This document shows positions 1 through 5,579 of a stretch of DNA of 5,579 nt, piece by piece (positions within the stretch are counted from its first letter, which is position 1; the number at the start of each line of letters is the position of its first letter). This DNA comes from Cryomorphaceae bacterium (GTDB taxonomy: Bacteria; Bacteroidota; Bacteroidia; Flavobacteriales_G; Salibacteraceae). Location: assembly GCA_003564735.1 (NCBI GenBank), contig PXEK01000268.1, forward strand, positions 1-5,579, read 5' to 3'. The notes below the pieces were generated by a model that did not search any database, was not told the origin of the DNA, and worked only from the letters and a program-made list of their open reading frames with translations. The position numbers and the translations under genes are program-made.

Positions 1-58
1 AGCCCGCCGACGAAAAGATCTTTTTATGCAAGCTCTAAAAAACCAAACGGTTACATAA
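1..58 (+). CDS. C-terminal end of a LytTR-family response regulator (5' end outside window)
   Basis: Only the last 18 codons are present, read from base 2 and ending at TAA 56-58: ARRRKDLFMQALKNQTVT. LytTR DNA-binding domains commonly end in a strand-turn-helix of the form P-[VI]-[SA]-R-R-x-x-K-x-x-x-x-x-[LI], as in the BtsR/YehT type, and this tail fits that pattern. The next gene, a LytS-type kinase, starts 30 nt downstream on the same strand, which is the usual partner arrangement. If correct, the full protein would be a receiver plus LytTR regulator phosphorylated by the kinase. The match is short and made by eye. A second frame (read from base 1) is also open across this stretch, so the call is moderate. 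Confidence 0.55.
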   Translation, partial: ARRRKDLFMQALKNQTVT

Positions 59-88
59 TCAAAAGCACCTATCAACTTATTGAAAATC

Positions 89-2278
89 ATGCCTAACACC
101 CGCAAAAGACTAAAGATTTCAGCCTTTACCATCATCACAATCTTTGTATGGAACGTGAGTTTAATTGCCGGGGCAACAACTCACCAGCAGTCTCAAAAAA
201 AAGCTGACTTTGACTCATTGTTAACGGCTTATGAAAATAAAGCACAACAAGCTAAAAATGAAAAGTCAGAAGCTTACCTGTTATTTAACGACACTATAAT
301 ACTCCTGGCAAAAGAGTACAACGACCCACTTTATTTAGCAAAAGCCTTTTTGCAAAGGGCTAAACTTTTACAAAAAACGAACAGCAAAGAAGAGGTTAAG
401 CGCTACTATTACAAAACACTAGCTATATACAAGGAGCAAAATGCTCATAAAGATGCAGCCTACATTTACAGATTACTTGGATACCTAACCGATGAAGAAT
501 TTGGAGATTATTTCAACGCCGTTAGTTATTACGATACGGCACTTAGGTTTATGAGTAAAAATGCCGTTACCGACACATCCCTCATGGCAGGAATCACACT
601 AAACAAAGGTATGGCATACAGCAAAATAGGTAAACAAGATAGTGTTTTACCAATGTTTAACCGTTCATTGGAATTATACACACGAGTAAAAGACACCCTT
701 GGTATGATTCAGGCAACGAATAACATTGGTAGTTATTACAACCGAACGGGCAAATTTGAGAGCGCTATTTCAACTTTTCAACAGGCCCTTAATATGGGGG
801 AAGGAATCCTCCCTACCGTACATTTAGTCTCCCTCTCAACTAATTTAGCCAACTTGCATGTAAGGACAAAAAACCTTCCACAAGCCGTTGAGATATACTA
901 TCAATTACTTGATGTACTGTCCAATAGTCATGATGTAAAATTAGTTGCTCACGTTTACAGTAATTTTGGAGTGGTGCTTTCAATGAATAAACAGTTTGAT
1001 GAGGCGGTCACTTATTTACACAAAGGGAAAACATTACGAGAAAAAGCGGGGCTAAATGAGGAGGTTACCTCATCTTATTACAATTTAGGAATGGTTTTCG
1101 AAGATTGGGGTAAGAGTGATTCACAACTTTACTATTATGACTTATGCAGGATTTGGGCGCAAAAAACACGTAATAAAAACAATCTCTATTTATCAAACAA
1201 TGCTCTATTTAAAACCTACAGAGCTAAAGGTGATTATGATAAGGCGCTAGAACATTTGCACAAGGCCAATGATATTGCGAAAGAGTCAAAAATATTAGAA
1301 AGAATTTACACCTCATATCTTAACCTCGCCTCATTTTACAACCGACTTAATCGTAACAAAGAGGCCTACGAGTACCTGGTTTTACATACCACTTATAAAG
1401 ACAGCTTTTTGAATGTGGAATCACAAAATAAAATTGCACAATTAAATGCACAATTCGAAACAGAAAGAAAGGAGAAGGAAATAGAGATTCTCACCAAAGA
1501 AAAAACGCTCAGGGATTTGAGAATTGAACAACAGGAGATGGAGATGAATCGCAAAGCACAACAAAACAATTGGATTATATTCGTATCGTCACTTTCATTA
1601 ATCATGCTTCTCATTTTTGGAGTTTTATACAGGCAAAAGTTTAAAGCGGTATATTTGGCGCAAATTACCTCCAACGAGTTAAAAGCACTTAGAGCACAAA
1701 TGAACCCTCACTTCATTTTTAATGCACTCAGCTCGGTTCAATTTTACATAGCTCAAAACCAAAAAGATAAAGCGAGTAAGTTCTTAACTTCATTTTCTAA
1801 ACTTACACGGCGCATTTTATCCCAGTCTGAAAATGAACGTATACCTCTATCCGAGGAAATGGAAACCCTGGATTTATTTTTAAAACTTGAACAAATAAGG
1901 ATGAAAGGTAAATTTGATTACGATATTCGGGTTGCTGCCGGATTAGACCCCGAGATTATAGAAATTCCATCAATGCTCATACAGCCGCTGGCTGAAAATG
2001 CTGTTTGGCACGGAGTTGCGAATGCGGAGGGAAAAGGTAAAATTGAAATCAAATTTAGCCGAAAAGATGACAAGTTGCACATTTCAATTCAAGATAACGG
2101 ACCCGGCTTAAAAAACGAGCACAAAAGTCAAGAGCGCAAGAGTCAAGGCCTCAAAATCACTGAAAGTCGAATTGCCCGTTTCAACGACACAAAACGGGAA
2201 AAAGGTCAACTAGAACTGTTCTCAACGAATCCCGGCTTAAGAGTATCGTTTTCCATTCCGTACGTGGAATTGTTTTGA
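89..2278 (+). CDS. TPR-containing LytS/YehU-type sensor histidine kinase
   Basis: A 729-residue membrane sensor kinase that should autophosphorylate on histidine and pass the phosphate to a LytTR regulator, probably the one ending just upstream. Residues 1-30 form a signal peptide (basic start, hydrophobic core, likely cut near A-G-A). About eight TPR-like helix pairs fill residues 35-440 and are predicted to be periplasmic. A charged coiled coil spans about 442-492 and a single membrane helix about 495-514. The cytoplasmic core has the His_kinase (PF06580) H-box MNPHFIFNAL with His541, the N-box QPLAENAVWHG with Asn637, and ATP-lid glycines DNGPG (669-673) and SQGLKITESRI (from 685). No catalytic residue appears to be missing. 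I chose ATG 89. An in-frame TTG at 80 would add only three residues, and TTG starts are uncommon in this phylum. No ribosome binding site is obvious. The sensed ligand cannot be read from the sequence. Confidence 0.93.
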   Translation: MPNTRKRLKISAFTIITIFVWNVSLIAGATTHQQSQKKADFDSLLTAYENKAQQAKNEKSEAYLLFNDTIILLAKEYNDPLYLAKAFLQRAKLLQKTNSKEEVKRYYYKTLAIYKEQNAHKDAAYIYRLLGYLTDEEFGDYFNAVSYYDTALRFMSKNAVTDTSLMAGITLNKGMAYSKIGKQDSVLPMFNRSLELYTRVKDTLGMIQATNNIGSYYNRTGKFESAISTFQQALNMGEGILPTVHLVSLSTNLANLHVRTKNLPQAVEIYYQLLDVLSNSHDVKLVAHVYSNFGVVLSMNKQFDEAVTYLHKGKTLREKAGLNEEVTSSYYNLGMVFEDWGKSDSQLYYYDLCRIWAQKTRNKNNLYLSNNALFKTYRAKGDYDKALEHLHKANDIAKESKILERIYTSYLNLASFYNRLNRNKEAYEYLVLHTTYKDSFLNVESQNKIAQLNAQFETERKEKEIEILTKEKTLRDLRIEQQEMEMNRKAQQNNWIIFVSSLSLIMLLIFGVLYRQKFKAVYLAQITSNELKALRAQMNPHFIFNALSSVQFYIAQNQKDKASKFLTSFSKLTRRILSQSENERIPLSEEMETLDLFLKLEQIRMKGKFDYDIRVAAGLDPEIIEIPSMLIQPLAENAVWHGVANAEGKGKIEIKFSRKDDKLHISIQDNGPGLKNEHKSQERKSQGLKITESRIARFNDTKREKGQLELFSTNPGLRVSFSIPYVELF

Positions 2279-2289
2279 CTAAAAACAAT
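2269..2289. repeat. Perfect 8-bp inverted repeat across the kinase stop codon
   Basis: ATTGTTTT (2269-2276) and AAAACAAT (2282-2289) are exact reverse complements around a 5-nt loop, with the TGA stop at 2276-2278 in the middle. The stem has one G-C pair and no T-tract follows, so it is at best a weak transcript end. The rest of the convergent gap to 2398 shows no better hairpin and no gene on either strand. Confidence 0.4.
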
Positions 2290-2398
2290 CTTAGAAAAGA
2301 AGTGTTGTGGAAAATGGCAGTATGAAATGAAAAGGCTGAGTTATCATAATAAATAGTGAAGAACTTAAAGACCTTCAACCTGTCCAACTTTACTCGTA

Positions 2399-3070
2399 CT
2401 AAAATAATCGACCTCGAATTCTGGAGACAAATTTTCCACCTTCAAGGTTCATTTGATTATCATTGGAATCGTAAAGAATGACATTAAACTCACCGGCAAT
2501 TCGTCTTCCGGCATAAGGGTCTGAATTATTAACCATATCTGTGATAATAAACGTCCTTTCTCTTTGATTTGAAGGCAGTGAGCCGTTAGAGCCAACACTT
2601 TGCCACATTTTATTATCATCATCTATATACTGAACAATTACTCCGGGTTTTTCATCAACAATACTTCCGTAATCATAGGTTTGCACGTCAATCAATGTAT
2701 CCAGGTTAAGTTGAGGAGGAGCACATCCCCAAATAGATATTTGGATTACCATTGTAGCACCGGTGTCAGTCGCGTTTCCAAAAAAGAAAGACTCCACCTT
2801 GGGAATAAAGATAGAATCACAAATAGATTCATCCAGAAAAGAAGTCTGCGCTCCATTAGCCAGGTTCGAGTCAATAAGATCGCGATAGATCAAGCTGTCC
2901 CCTCCTATTTCAGCCTCGAAAAAGAACGATTTATTGACTGAAGAAATGTTTTGCAGTCTTTCTTCAGGATCTCCTTCCGTTAATTCAAGTCCTTTTTGAC
3001 AGGATACCCCGGCCACAAGAATTCCGGCTAAAACCAAAGCTTTTTTCAAGGAAGTTACACTATTCATCAT
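2399..3070 (-). CDS. Secreted lipoprotein, third gene of a tandem paralogous trio
   Basis: A 223-residue predicted lipoprotein of unknown function. The signal peptide ends at a lipobox-like LVAGVSC with Cys24 as the lipidation site. The mature start C-Q-K-G-L-E matches the surface-export signal less well than its two neighbours. The body looks like an all-beta domain: an opening strand FFFEAEIGG (about 49-57), Cys84 and Cys116 (in I-W-G-C-A-P-P), a DDDNKMW motif with Trp156, and a closing strand pair G-E-F-N-V-I-L-Y (193-200) and G-G-K-F (211-214). These elements line up with the two upstream genes, so all three are paralogues. Its ATG at 3070 overlaps the upstream TGA in an ATGA junction, which suggests translational coupling. 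A second ATG follows directly and could be the true start. Many Bacteroidota lipoproteins of unknown function share this general outline, but I cannot assign a named family. Confidence 0.85.
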   Translation of the reverse strand: MMNSVTSLKKALVLAGILVAGVSCQKGLELTEGDPEERLQNISSVNKSFFFEAEIGGDSLIYRDLIDSNLANGAQTSFLDESICDSIFIPKVESFFFGNATDTGATMVIQISIWGCAPPQLNLDTLIDVQTYDYGSIVDEKPGVIVQYIDDDNKMWQSVGSNGSLPSNQRERTFIITDMVNNSDPYAGRRIAGEFNVILYDSNDNQMNLEGGKFVSRIRGRLF

Positions 3071-3744
3071 CGTCCCGCATACATTTTAAATCTACCACGA
3101 GTAAGACGCATAGCCCGATTACGAAAACGCATTGTGCACTCAAACTCGCCAAATACAATATATTTACTTCTATCATTTACGGTGTTCTCAATAACCGCAG
3201 ATAATATAAACCTTGAATCTATACTTTGAGCCCCGTTATCAGTACTCCAAAAATTCCCATCCTCATCGCGGTAGGACATTCTAACCCCGTCAATAGTATC
3301 ACTAATATCCAGCCAAAACCTGTCCCCTGTATTAAACACAATTTCTTTTCGCAGAGATTCAGGGGAGTTTTGAGGCATACAAGCCACCAGTTCTATTTCA
3401 AATGTTTCCTCAAGTCGAGCTGTATCGCGAAAAAACATGCGTTCAGCTTGTAAATAATGAGTAATGGTATCTGTTTGACTATTAAATGGACACAGAGCGG
3501 GAATGTAACTTTCAGCCTCACTTACGAATCCGTCTTCGTGAGTGTAAGAAAAACGCCGTTCCTCGGGTGTTCCTTCGTCAACACGACAAGTGAGAAAAAT
3601 ATCTCTGTTAATAAACAGTGCTGAGGAATCTGTTATCGCAGGGTTAGACTTCAAAGGCACTGTATCATCCATTTCACATGAAATGAAAAAAGGCGCCGAT
3701 AACAGCAGCAGACAAAAATAAAATAATTTTTTTTTCAACATCAT
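3067..3744 (-). CDS. Secreted lipoprotein, second gene of a tandem paralogous trio
   Basis: A 225-residue predicted lipoprotein of unknown function. The signal peptide (K-K-K, then a Phe/Leu-rich core) ends at the lipobox F-I-S-C with Cys23. The mature start C-E-M-D-D is acidic like the Bacteroidota lipoprotein export signal, so a location on the cell surface is inferred. It shares with its neighbours the cysteine pair (Cys85 and Cys122, the latter in V-A-C-M-P), the D-E-D-G-N-F-W motif with Trp166, and the C-terminal G-E-F...G-R-F strands. It differs in having two further cysteines, Cys53 on the first predicted strand and Cys203 on the next-to-last. The start codon lies 9 nt after the upstream stop and is a double ATG. 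Codons 4-6 are a run of nine A, a possible slippage site. It ends in a 4-nt ATGA overlap with the next gene. Confidence 0.87.
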   Translation of the reverse strand: MMLKKKLFYFCLLLLSAPFFISCEMDDTVPLKSNPAITDSSALFINRDIFLTCRVDEGTPEERRFSYTHEDGFVSEAESYIPALCPFNSQTDTITHYLQAERMFFRDTARLEETFEIELVACMPQNSPESLRKEIVFNTGDRFWLDISDTIDGVRMSYRDEDGNFWSTDNGAQSIDSRFILSAVIENTVNDRSKYIVFGEFECTMRFRNRAMRLTRGRFKMYAGR

Positions 3745-3753
3745 GTCCGTTTA

Positions 3754-4425
3754 TTAAAAGTCAGACATTTTTAATCTAAACTCACCGCGCTCAACTCTTA
3801 TACTTTGCGAACCAAAGAACAAATCCAAATCCATTACTCCTTCAATGTAGTAATCTGATCCAACGCCGGGGCTTTCTTGGGTAAGCGGCTCAGTGAGTTG
3901 AAAACGATAGTTATTTTGAGCACCTGTTGAAGGACGAGACCTCCATTGATTGCCGTTATCATCGGTCCAAGTAATGAGTACTCCCGTTACACGGGCTCCA
4001 ATTTCAGTACTACCAAACGGGTATGCTCCTTTATAAATACTAGCTGCTCTCTCTTGAGGTGTAGCATTATCAGGAACACATTTTAGAAATTGAATTTCAA
4101 TTGAGTTTCTATTTTGAACTTCAGGCCTTAGTGCTGTTGCAAAGCCCATAAAGTCAATATTCGAGTCTCCGTCACATATACCGTATCGGGTAGAATTAAA
4201 TACGGAAATATAATTTTGAATAGAGTCCTGTAAAACCACAACTTTAGAATCTATTTTGGCCCTGAAGTAATGTCTGGACACCAAAGGTATGGAATCACCC
4301 CTACCCCAAGAATCATCAAAAGGTTCGTCTCTCGGCACATCCTGCCTCAAATCATCTTTTTCACAAGACATAAAAACAGGGGCAGAAAGAACAACAATGA
4401 ATAAAATGAATTTCGTCAGTTTCAT
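3754..4425 (-). CDS. Secreted lipoprotein, first gene of a tandem paralogous trio
   Basis: A 223-residue predicted lipoprotein of unknown function and the promoter-proximal gene of the trio. The signal peptide MKLTKFILFIVVLSAPVF leads to the lipobox F-M-S-C with Cys21. The mature end C-E-K-D-D fits the K-(D/E)-(D/E) pattern known to send Bacteroidota lipoproteins to the outer face of the outer membrane. Conserved elements are the opening strand Y-F-R-A-K-I-D, Cys84 and Cys116 (in L-K-C-V-P-D) at exactly the same residue numbers as in the third gene, T-D-D-N-G-N-Q-W with Trp161, and closing strands G-V-M-D-L-D-L and R-G-E-F. The two cysteines probably form a disulfide. A promoter-like box lies about 20 nt upstream of the ATG. 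No enzyme motif is visible. Binding or adhesion is possible but unsupported. Confidence 0.88.
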   Translation of the reverse strand: MKLTKFILFIVVLSAPVFMSCEKDDLRQDVPRDEPFDDSWGRGDSIPLVSRHYFRAKIDSKVVVLQDSIQNYISVFNSTRYGICDGDSNIDFMGFATALRPEVQNRNSIEIQFLKCVPDNATPQERAASIYKGAYPFGSTEIGARVTGVLITWTDDNGNQWRSRPSTGAQNNYRFQLTEPLTQESPGVGSDYYIEGVMDLDLFFGSQSIRVERGEFRLKMSDF

Positions 4426-4444
4426 GCTTTTTCAATTAGAGCGC

Positions 4445-4452
4445 CAAACTTA
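4445..4452 (-). promoter_or_regulatory. Candidate -7 promoter box of the lipoprotein operon
   Basis: On the minus strand this reads TAAGTTTG, an exact match to the Bacteroidota -7 consensus TAnnTTTG. It ends 19 nt before the ATG at 4425, so the leader would be only about 15 nt. No TTG -33 element is present at the usual 17-23 nt distance, so the promoter may be weak or activator-dependent. Confidence 0.45.
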
Positions 4453-4479
4453 GGCATTTTTTTGAAGTTATGTAATGTT

Positions 4480-4493
4480 TAATATTGATATTA
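4480..4493. repeat. Short palindrome upstream of the lipoprotein operon promoter
   Basis: TAATAT (4480-4485) and ATATTA (4488-4493) are exact reverse complements with a 2-nt spacer. The centre lies about 35 nt upstream of the TAAGTTTG box, roughly where an activator would bind. It is AT-only and short, so chance is a real alternative. Confidence 0.3.
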
Positions 4494-4529
4494 TTTCCGA
4501 GTAGCTACGTTAAAGACGAAAGAAAAGTG

Positions 4530-4556
4530 TTTTAGTTGCTCGCTGTCCCACTAAAA
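4530..4556. terminator. Weak inverted repeat after the cysteine dioxygenase gene
   Basis: TTTTAGT (4530-4536) pairs with ACTAAAA (4550-4556) around a 13-nt loop, just beyond the stop codon of the minus-strand gene ending at 4568. It is the only candidate for ending that transcript before the lipoprotein promoter. The stem is AT-rich, the loop is large and there is no long T-tract after it on the minus strand, so termination is doubtful. Confidence 0.25.
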
Positions 4557-4567
4557 ATAATAATTTA

Positions 4568-5083
4568 CTACCCCACTTTAGAGTCATATTCCATCTTTTT
4601 TCTTTCAAACAACTCATCTTCAACATTATACACTTTACACTCATCAATTGGTAAAGCATAAAGGTGCACTGTCATAGCCGGTTTTTTGGTAACATTATTC
4701 ACCGAGTGAAAACCCAACTCATCTTTCATGTAAGATAACTCCCCTTTCTTGAGAATTAACTTTTCGGTTTCGATTAAGTCACCTTGAGCATCTTGCAAAA
4801 ACCGAAGCTCCATTACCTCTCCTTGTGCACAATACACCCAGCAATCTTGACCTCCGTGGCCGTGCACCGGCGTCTCAACACCCGGAGACCAGCAAAGCAA
4901 AAGTAGTTCATATTCATCCGTACGGGCAATACAGTTTCGTGTATATCCGTCTTCCTTCCATTGCGCCAACTCCCTAAATGTATCTTCAGAAATTGAAATT
5001 CGCTTAAAAATTGCGGCAAACTCCTCTTTTGGAGCTCGATTAATTTCATTGATAAGCTCTTTAATTGAATTTATCTCTTCCAT
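4568..5083 (-). CDS. cdo: Cysteine dioxygenase (cupin, CDO type I family)
   Basis: A 171-residue cytosolic non-haem iron enzyme that oxidises L-cysteine with O2 to cysteine sulfinate, the first step of oxidative cysteine breakdown. By eye alignment with mammalian CDO1, the iron ligands are His74 and His76 (PVHGHGG) and His140 (T-V-H-L-Y), equivalent to rat 86, 88 and 140 or its neighbour. His126 sits in G-F-H-S-V-N-N, the position corresponding to rat His140, so His74, His76 and His126 are the likely ligands and His140 matches rat His155. Arg49 (GYTRN) matches Arg60, which binds the cysteine carboxylate and separates true CDOs from 3-mercaptopropionate dioxygenases. Tyr142 matches Tyr157 and Cys81 matches Cys93, the pair that crosslinks in mammals. 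Thr138 replaces Ser153 of the Ser-His-Tyr triad. Length is near that of bacterial CDOs (about 160-200). The start is ATG 5083. An overlapping out-of-frame ATG lies 5 nt upstream. Confidence 0.93.
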   Translation of the reverse strand: MEEINSIKELINEINRAPKEEFAAIFKRISISEDTFRELAQWKEDGYTRNCIARTDEYELLLLCWSPGVETPVHGHGGQDCWVYCAQGEVMELRFLQDAQGDLIETEKLILKKGELSYMKDELGFHSVNNVTKKPAMTVHLYALPIDECKVYNVEDELFERKKMEYDSKVG

Positions 5084-5163
5084 TTCATTTTTAAATTGAA
5101 CACGTTAAATCGGCAATATCTTTAAATTTGTGAAACATAATTTACTCATGGAATGCCGAGTCA

Positions 5164-5195
5164 CGAAAGTATAAAAACCAATGAAAACCTGCAAA
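5164..5195 (-). promoter_or_regulatory. Candidate promoter of the cysteine dioxygenase gene
   Basis: On the minus strand, TTTG (5195-5192) is followed after 20 nt by TACTTTCG (5171-5164). This fits the Bacteroidota layout TTG, 17-23 nt, TAnnTTTG with one mismatch in the -7 box. It would give a leader of about 75 nt before the ATG at 5083. Confidence 0.45.
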
Positions 5196-5412
5196 CCTCG
5201 TAAAACACTGTCCATTAAAATTATAATCTTTTATTCAAAGAGAAATGCAATGAGACTAAGGCAAAGCAATCAAATTTGCTGGTAGTGTACATTAAATTTA
5301 TTTTCAGATCCGAAAAAATACATCTGCTGAGAACTAAGCAAAAGACAATAAGATTATTTTGCCCACCCTTAAAGCTTTATTCTCTAACTCTACTAAAACC
5401 GACTAATTTTAG

Positions 5413-5420
5413 TACTTTTG
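5413..5420 (+). promoter_or_regulatory. Candidate -7 promoter box of guaB
   Basis: TACTTTTG matches TAnnTTTG exactly and lies 38 nt before the guaB ATG. No clear TTG is found at the expected -33 position, so only the -7 half is supported. Transcription would start a few bases downstream, at or just inside the inverted repeat at 5422-5439. Confidence 0.5.
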
Positions 5421-5421
5421 T

Positions 5422-5439
5422 GGCCTTTTATATAAGGCC
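5422..5439 (+). repeat. GC-capped inverted repeat in the guaB leader
   Basis: GGCCTT (5422-5427) and AAGGCC (5434-5439) are perfect reverse complements around the 6-nt loop TTATAT. It begins 1 nt after the -7 box and ends 19 nt before the ATG. That position suits a repressor operator or a 5'-end hairpin of the guaB mRNA. Which of these it is, if either, cannot be told from sequence. Confidence 0.45.
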
Positions 5440-5458
5440 GTTAATAAACGAATTCGAT

Positions 5459-5579
5459 ATGACATTTCACTCTGATAAAATCAAATATGAAGGCTTGACC
5501 TTCGATGATGTTCTTTTAGTGCCTCGCTACTCTGAAGTTTTACCCCGCGATGTAGATATTTCCTCAAAATTCTCTAGGA
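5459..5579 (+). CDS. guaB: IMP dehydrogenase, N-terminal part (cut by window end)
   Basis: The first 40 codons of IMP dehydrogenase, the NAD-dependent enzyme that converts IMP to XMP at the branch point to guanine nucleotides in the cytosol. The signature GLTFDDVLLVPRYSEVLP (residues 12-29), followed by the start D-V-D-I-S-S-K-F-S-R of the first barrel strand, is highly conserved at the N-terminus of this family. The catalytic Cys loop, CBS domains and remainder lie beyond the window. GMP reductase shares the fold and part of this start, but the VLLVPRYSEVLP stretch fits GuaB better. The ATG at 5459 is at the usual family start. It is transcribed away from the cysteine dioxygenase gene. Confidence 0.93.
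   Translation, partial: MTFHSDKIKYEGLTFDDVLLVPRYSEVLPRDVDISSKFSR

Larger units (their letters stand above)
5084..5458. other. Divergent intergenic region between the cysteine dioxygenase gene and guaB
   Basis: This 375-nt AT-rich stretch has no open frame of useful length on either strand and no tRNA or obvious structured RNA. It holds a minus-strand promoter candidate near 5164-5195, a plus-strand -7 box at 5413-5420, a hairpin at 5422-5439, and a minor 5-bp inverted repeat (AGCAA 5265-5269, TTGCT 5276-5280). The middle, about 5200-5400, shows nothing else I can support. Confidence 0.7.

Noticed and set aside
80..88. TTG at 80 as the start of the kinase
   Set aside because: It adds only three residues ahead of a good ATG at 89 that already gives a standard signal peptide.
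1..96. A frame open from base 1 to a TAA at 94-96, overlapping the kinase ATG by 8 nt
   Set aside because: Its translation resembles no family I know, whereas the neighbouring frame gives a LytTR-like end. An open run of about 30 codons is not rare by chance.
1393..1674. 93-codon minus-strand open frame inside the kinase gene
   Set aside because: It is antisense to the coiled-coil and membrane segment of a well-supported gene and has no recognisable protein features.
2279..2398. Strong bidirectional terminator between the convergent kinase and lipoprotein genes
   Set aside because: Apart from the AT-rich repeat over the kinase stop codon, only 4-bp stems such as GAAG/CTTC were found, with no T-tract.
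2399..4425. The lipoproteins as SusD-like, TonB-linked or toxin-immunity components
   Set aside because: They are too short for SusD, no TonB receptor is nearby, and no toxin or immunity motif is visible.
4813..5049. 78-codon minus-strand open frame inside the cysteine dioxygenase gene
   Set aside because: It is a shifted frame of a gene whose catalytic motifs are all in the other frame.
5096..5130. Plus-strand TTG (5096-5098) and TAAATTTG (5123-5130) as a promoter for a small RNA in the 5130-5450 gap
   Set aside because: The spacing of 24 nt is slightly long, no terminator or structured RNA follows, and such boxes are expected by chance in AT-rich DNA.

Overview
The window comes from a member of the Bacteroidota, probably a Flavobacteriales-like organism. 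The evidence is moderately AT-rich DNA, promoter-like TAnnTTTG boxes of the Bacteroidota sigma factor type, almost no Shine-Dalgarno sequences, a periplasmic-TPR/LytS-type histidine kinase, and lipoproteins whose mature ends resemble the Bacteroidota surface-export signal (C-E-K-D-D, C-E-M-D-D). No phage, IS, CRISPR or RNA gene is visible.

Layout, left to right. (1) Bases 1-2278, plus strand: the last 18 codons of what looks like a LytTR-type response regulator, then a full-length sensor histidine kinase (signal peptide, TPR array, coiled coil, one membrane helix, His_kinase/HATPase core). The two most likely form one two-component operon. (2) Bases 2399-4425, minus strand: three tightly packed genes (9-nt gap, then an ATGA overlap) for secreted lipoproteins of 223, 225 and 223 residues. 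Aligned by eye they are clearly paralogues, sharing a conserved cysteine pair, a D-x-x-x-x-W motif and a C-terminal G-[EV]-[FM]...G-x-F strand pair. I cannot name their function. They converge on the kinase gene across a 120-nt gap. (3) Bases 4568-5083, minus strand: a cysteine dioxygenase with all metal ligands, the substrate arginine, and both residues of the Cys-Tyr cofactor. It lies upstream of the lipoproteins on the same strand, separated by 142 nt that hold a promoter-like box, so it is probably transcribed separately. (4) Bases 5084-5458: a 375-nt divergent intergenic region with candidate promoters for both sides. (5) From 5459, plus strand: the first 40 codons of guaB (IMP dehydrogenase), cut by the window end.

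How the genes relate: the regulator-kinase pair is a unit by itself, the lipoprotein trio is a second unit, and the cysteine dioxygenase and guaB are stand-alone metabolic genes. The sequence does not show that the kinase controls the lipoproteins. The least ordinary item is the triplicated, uncharacterised lipoprotein operon. The cysteine dioxygenase with a eukaryote-like Cys-Tyr cofactor pair is the next most interesting.
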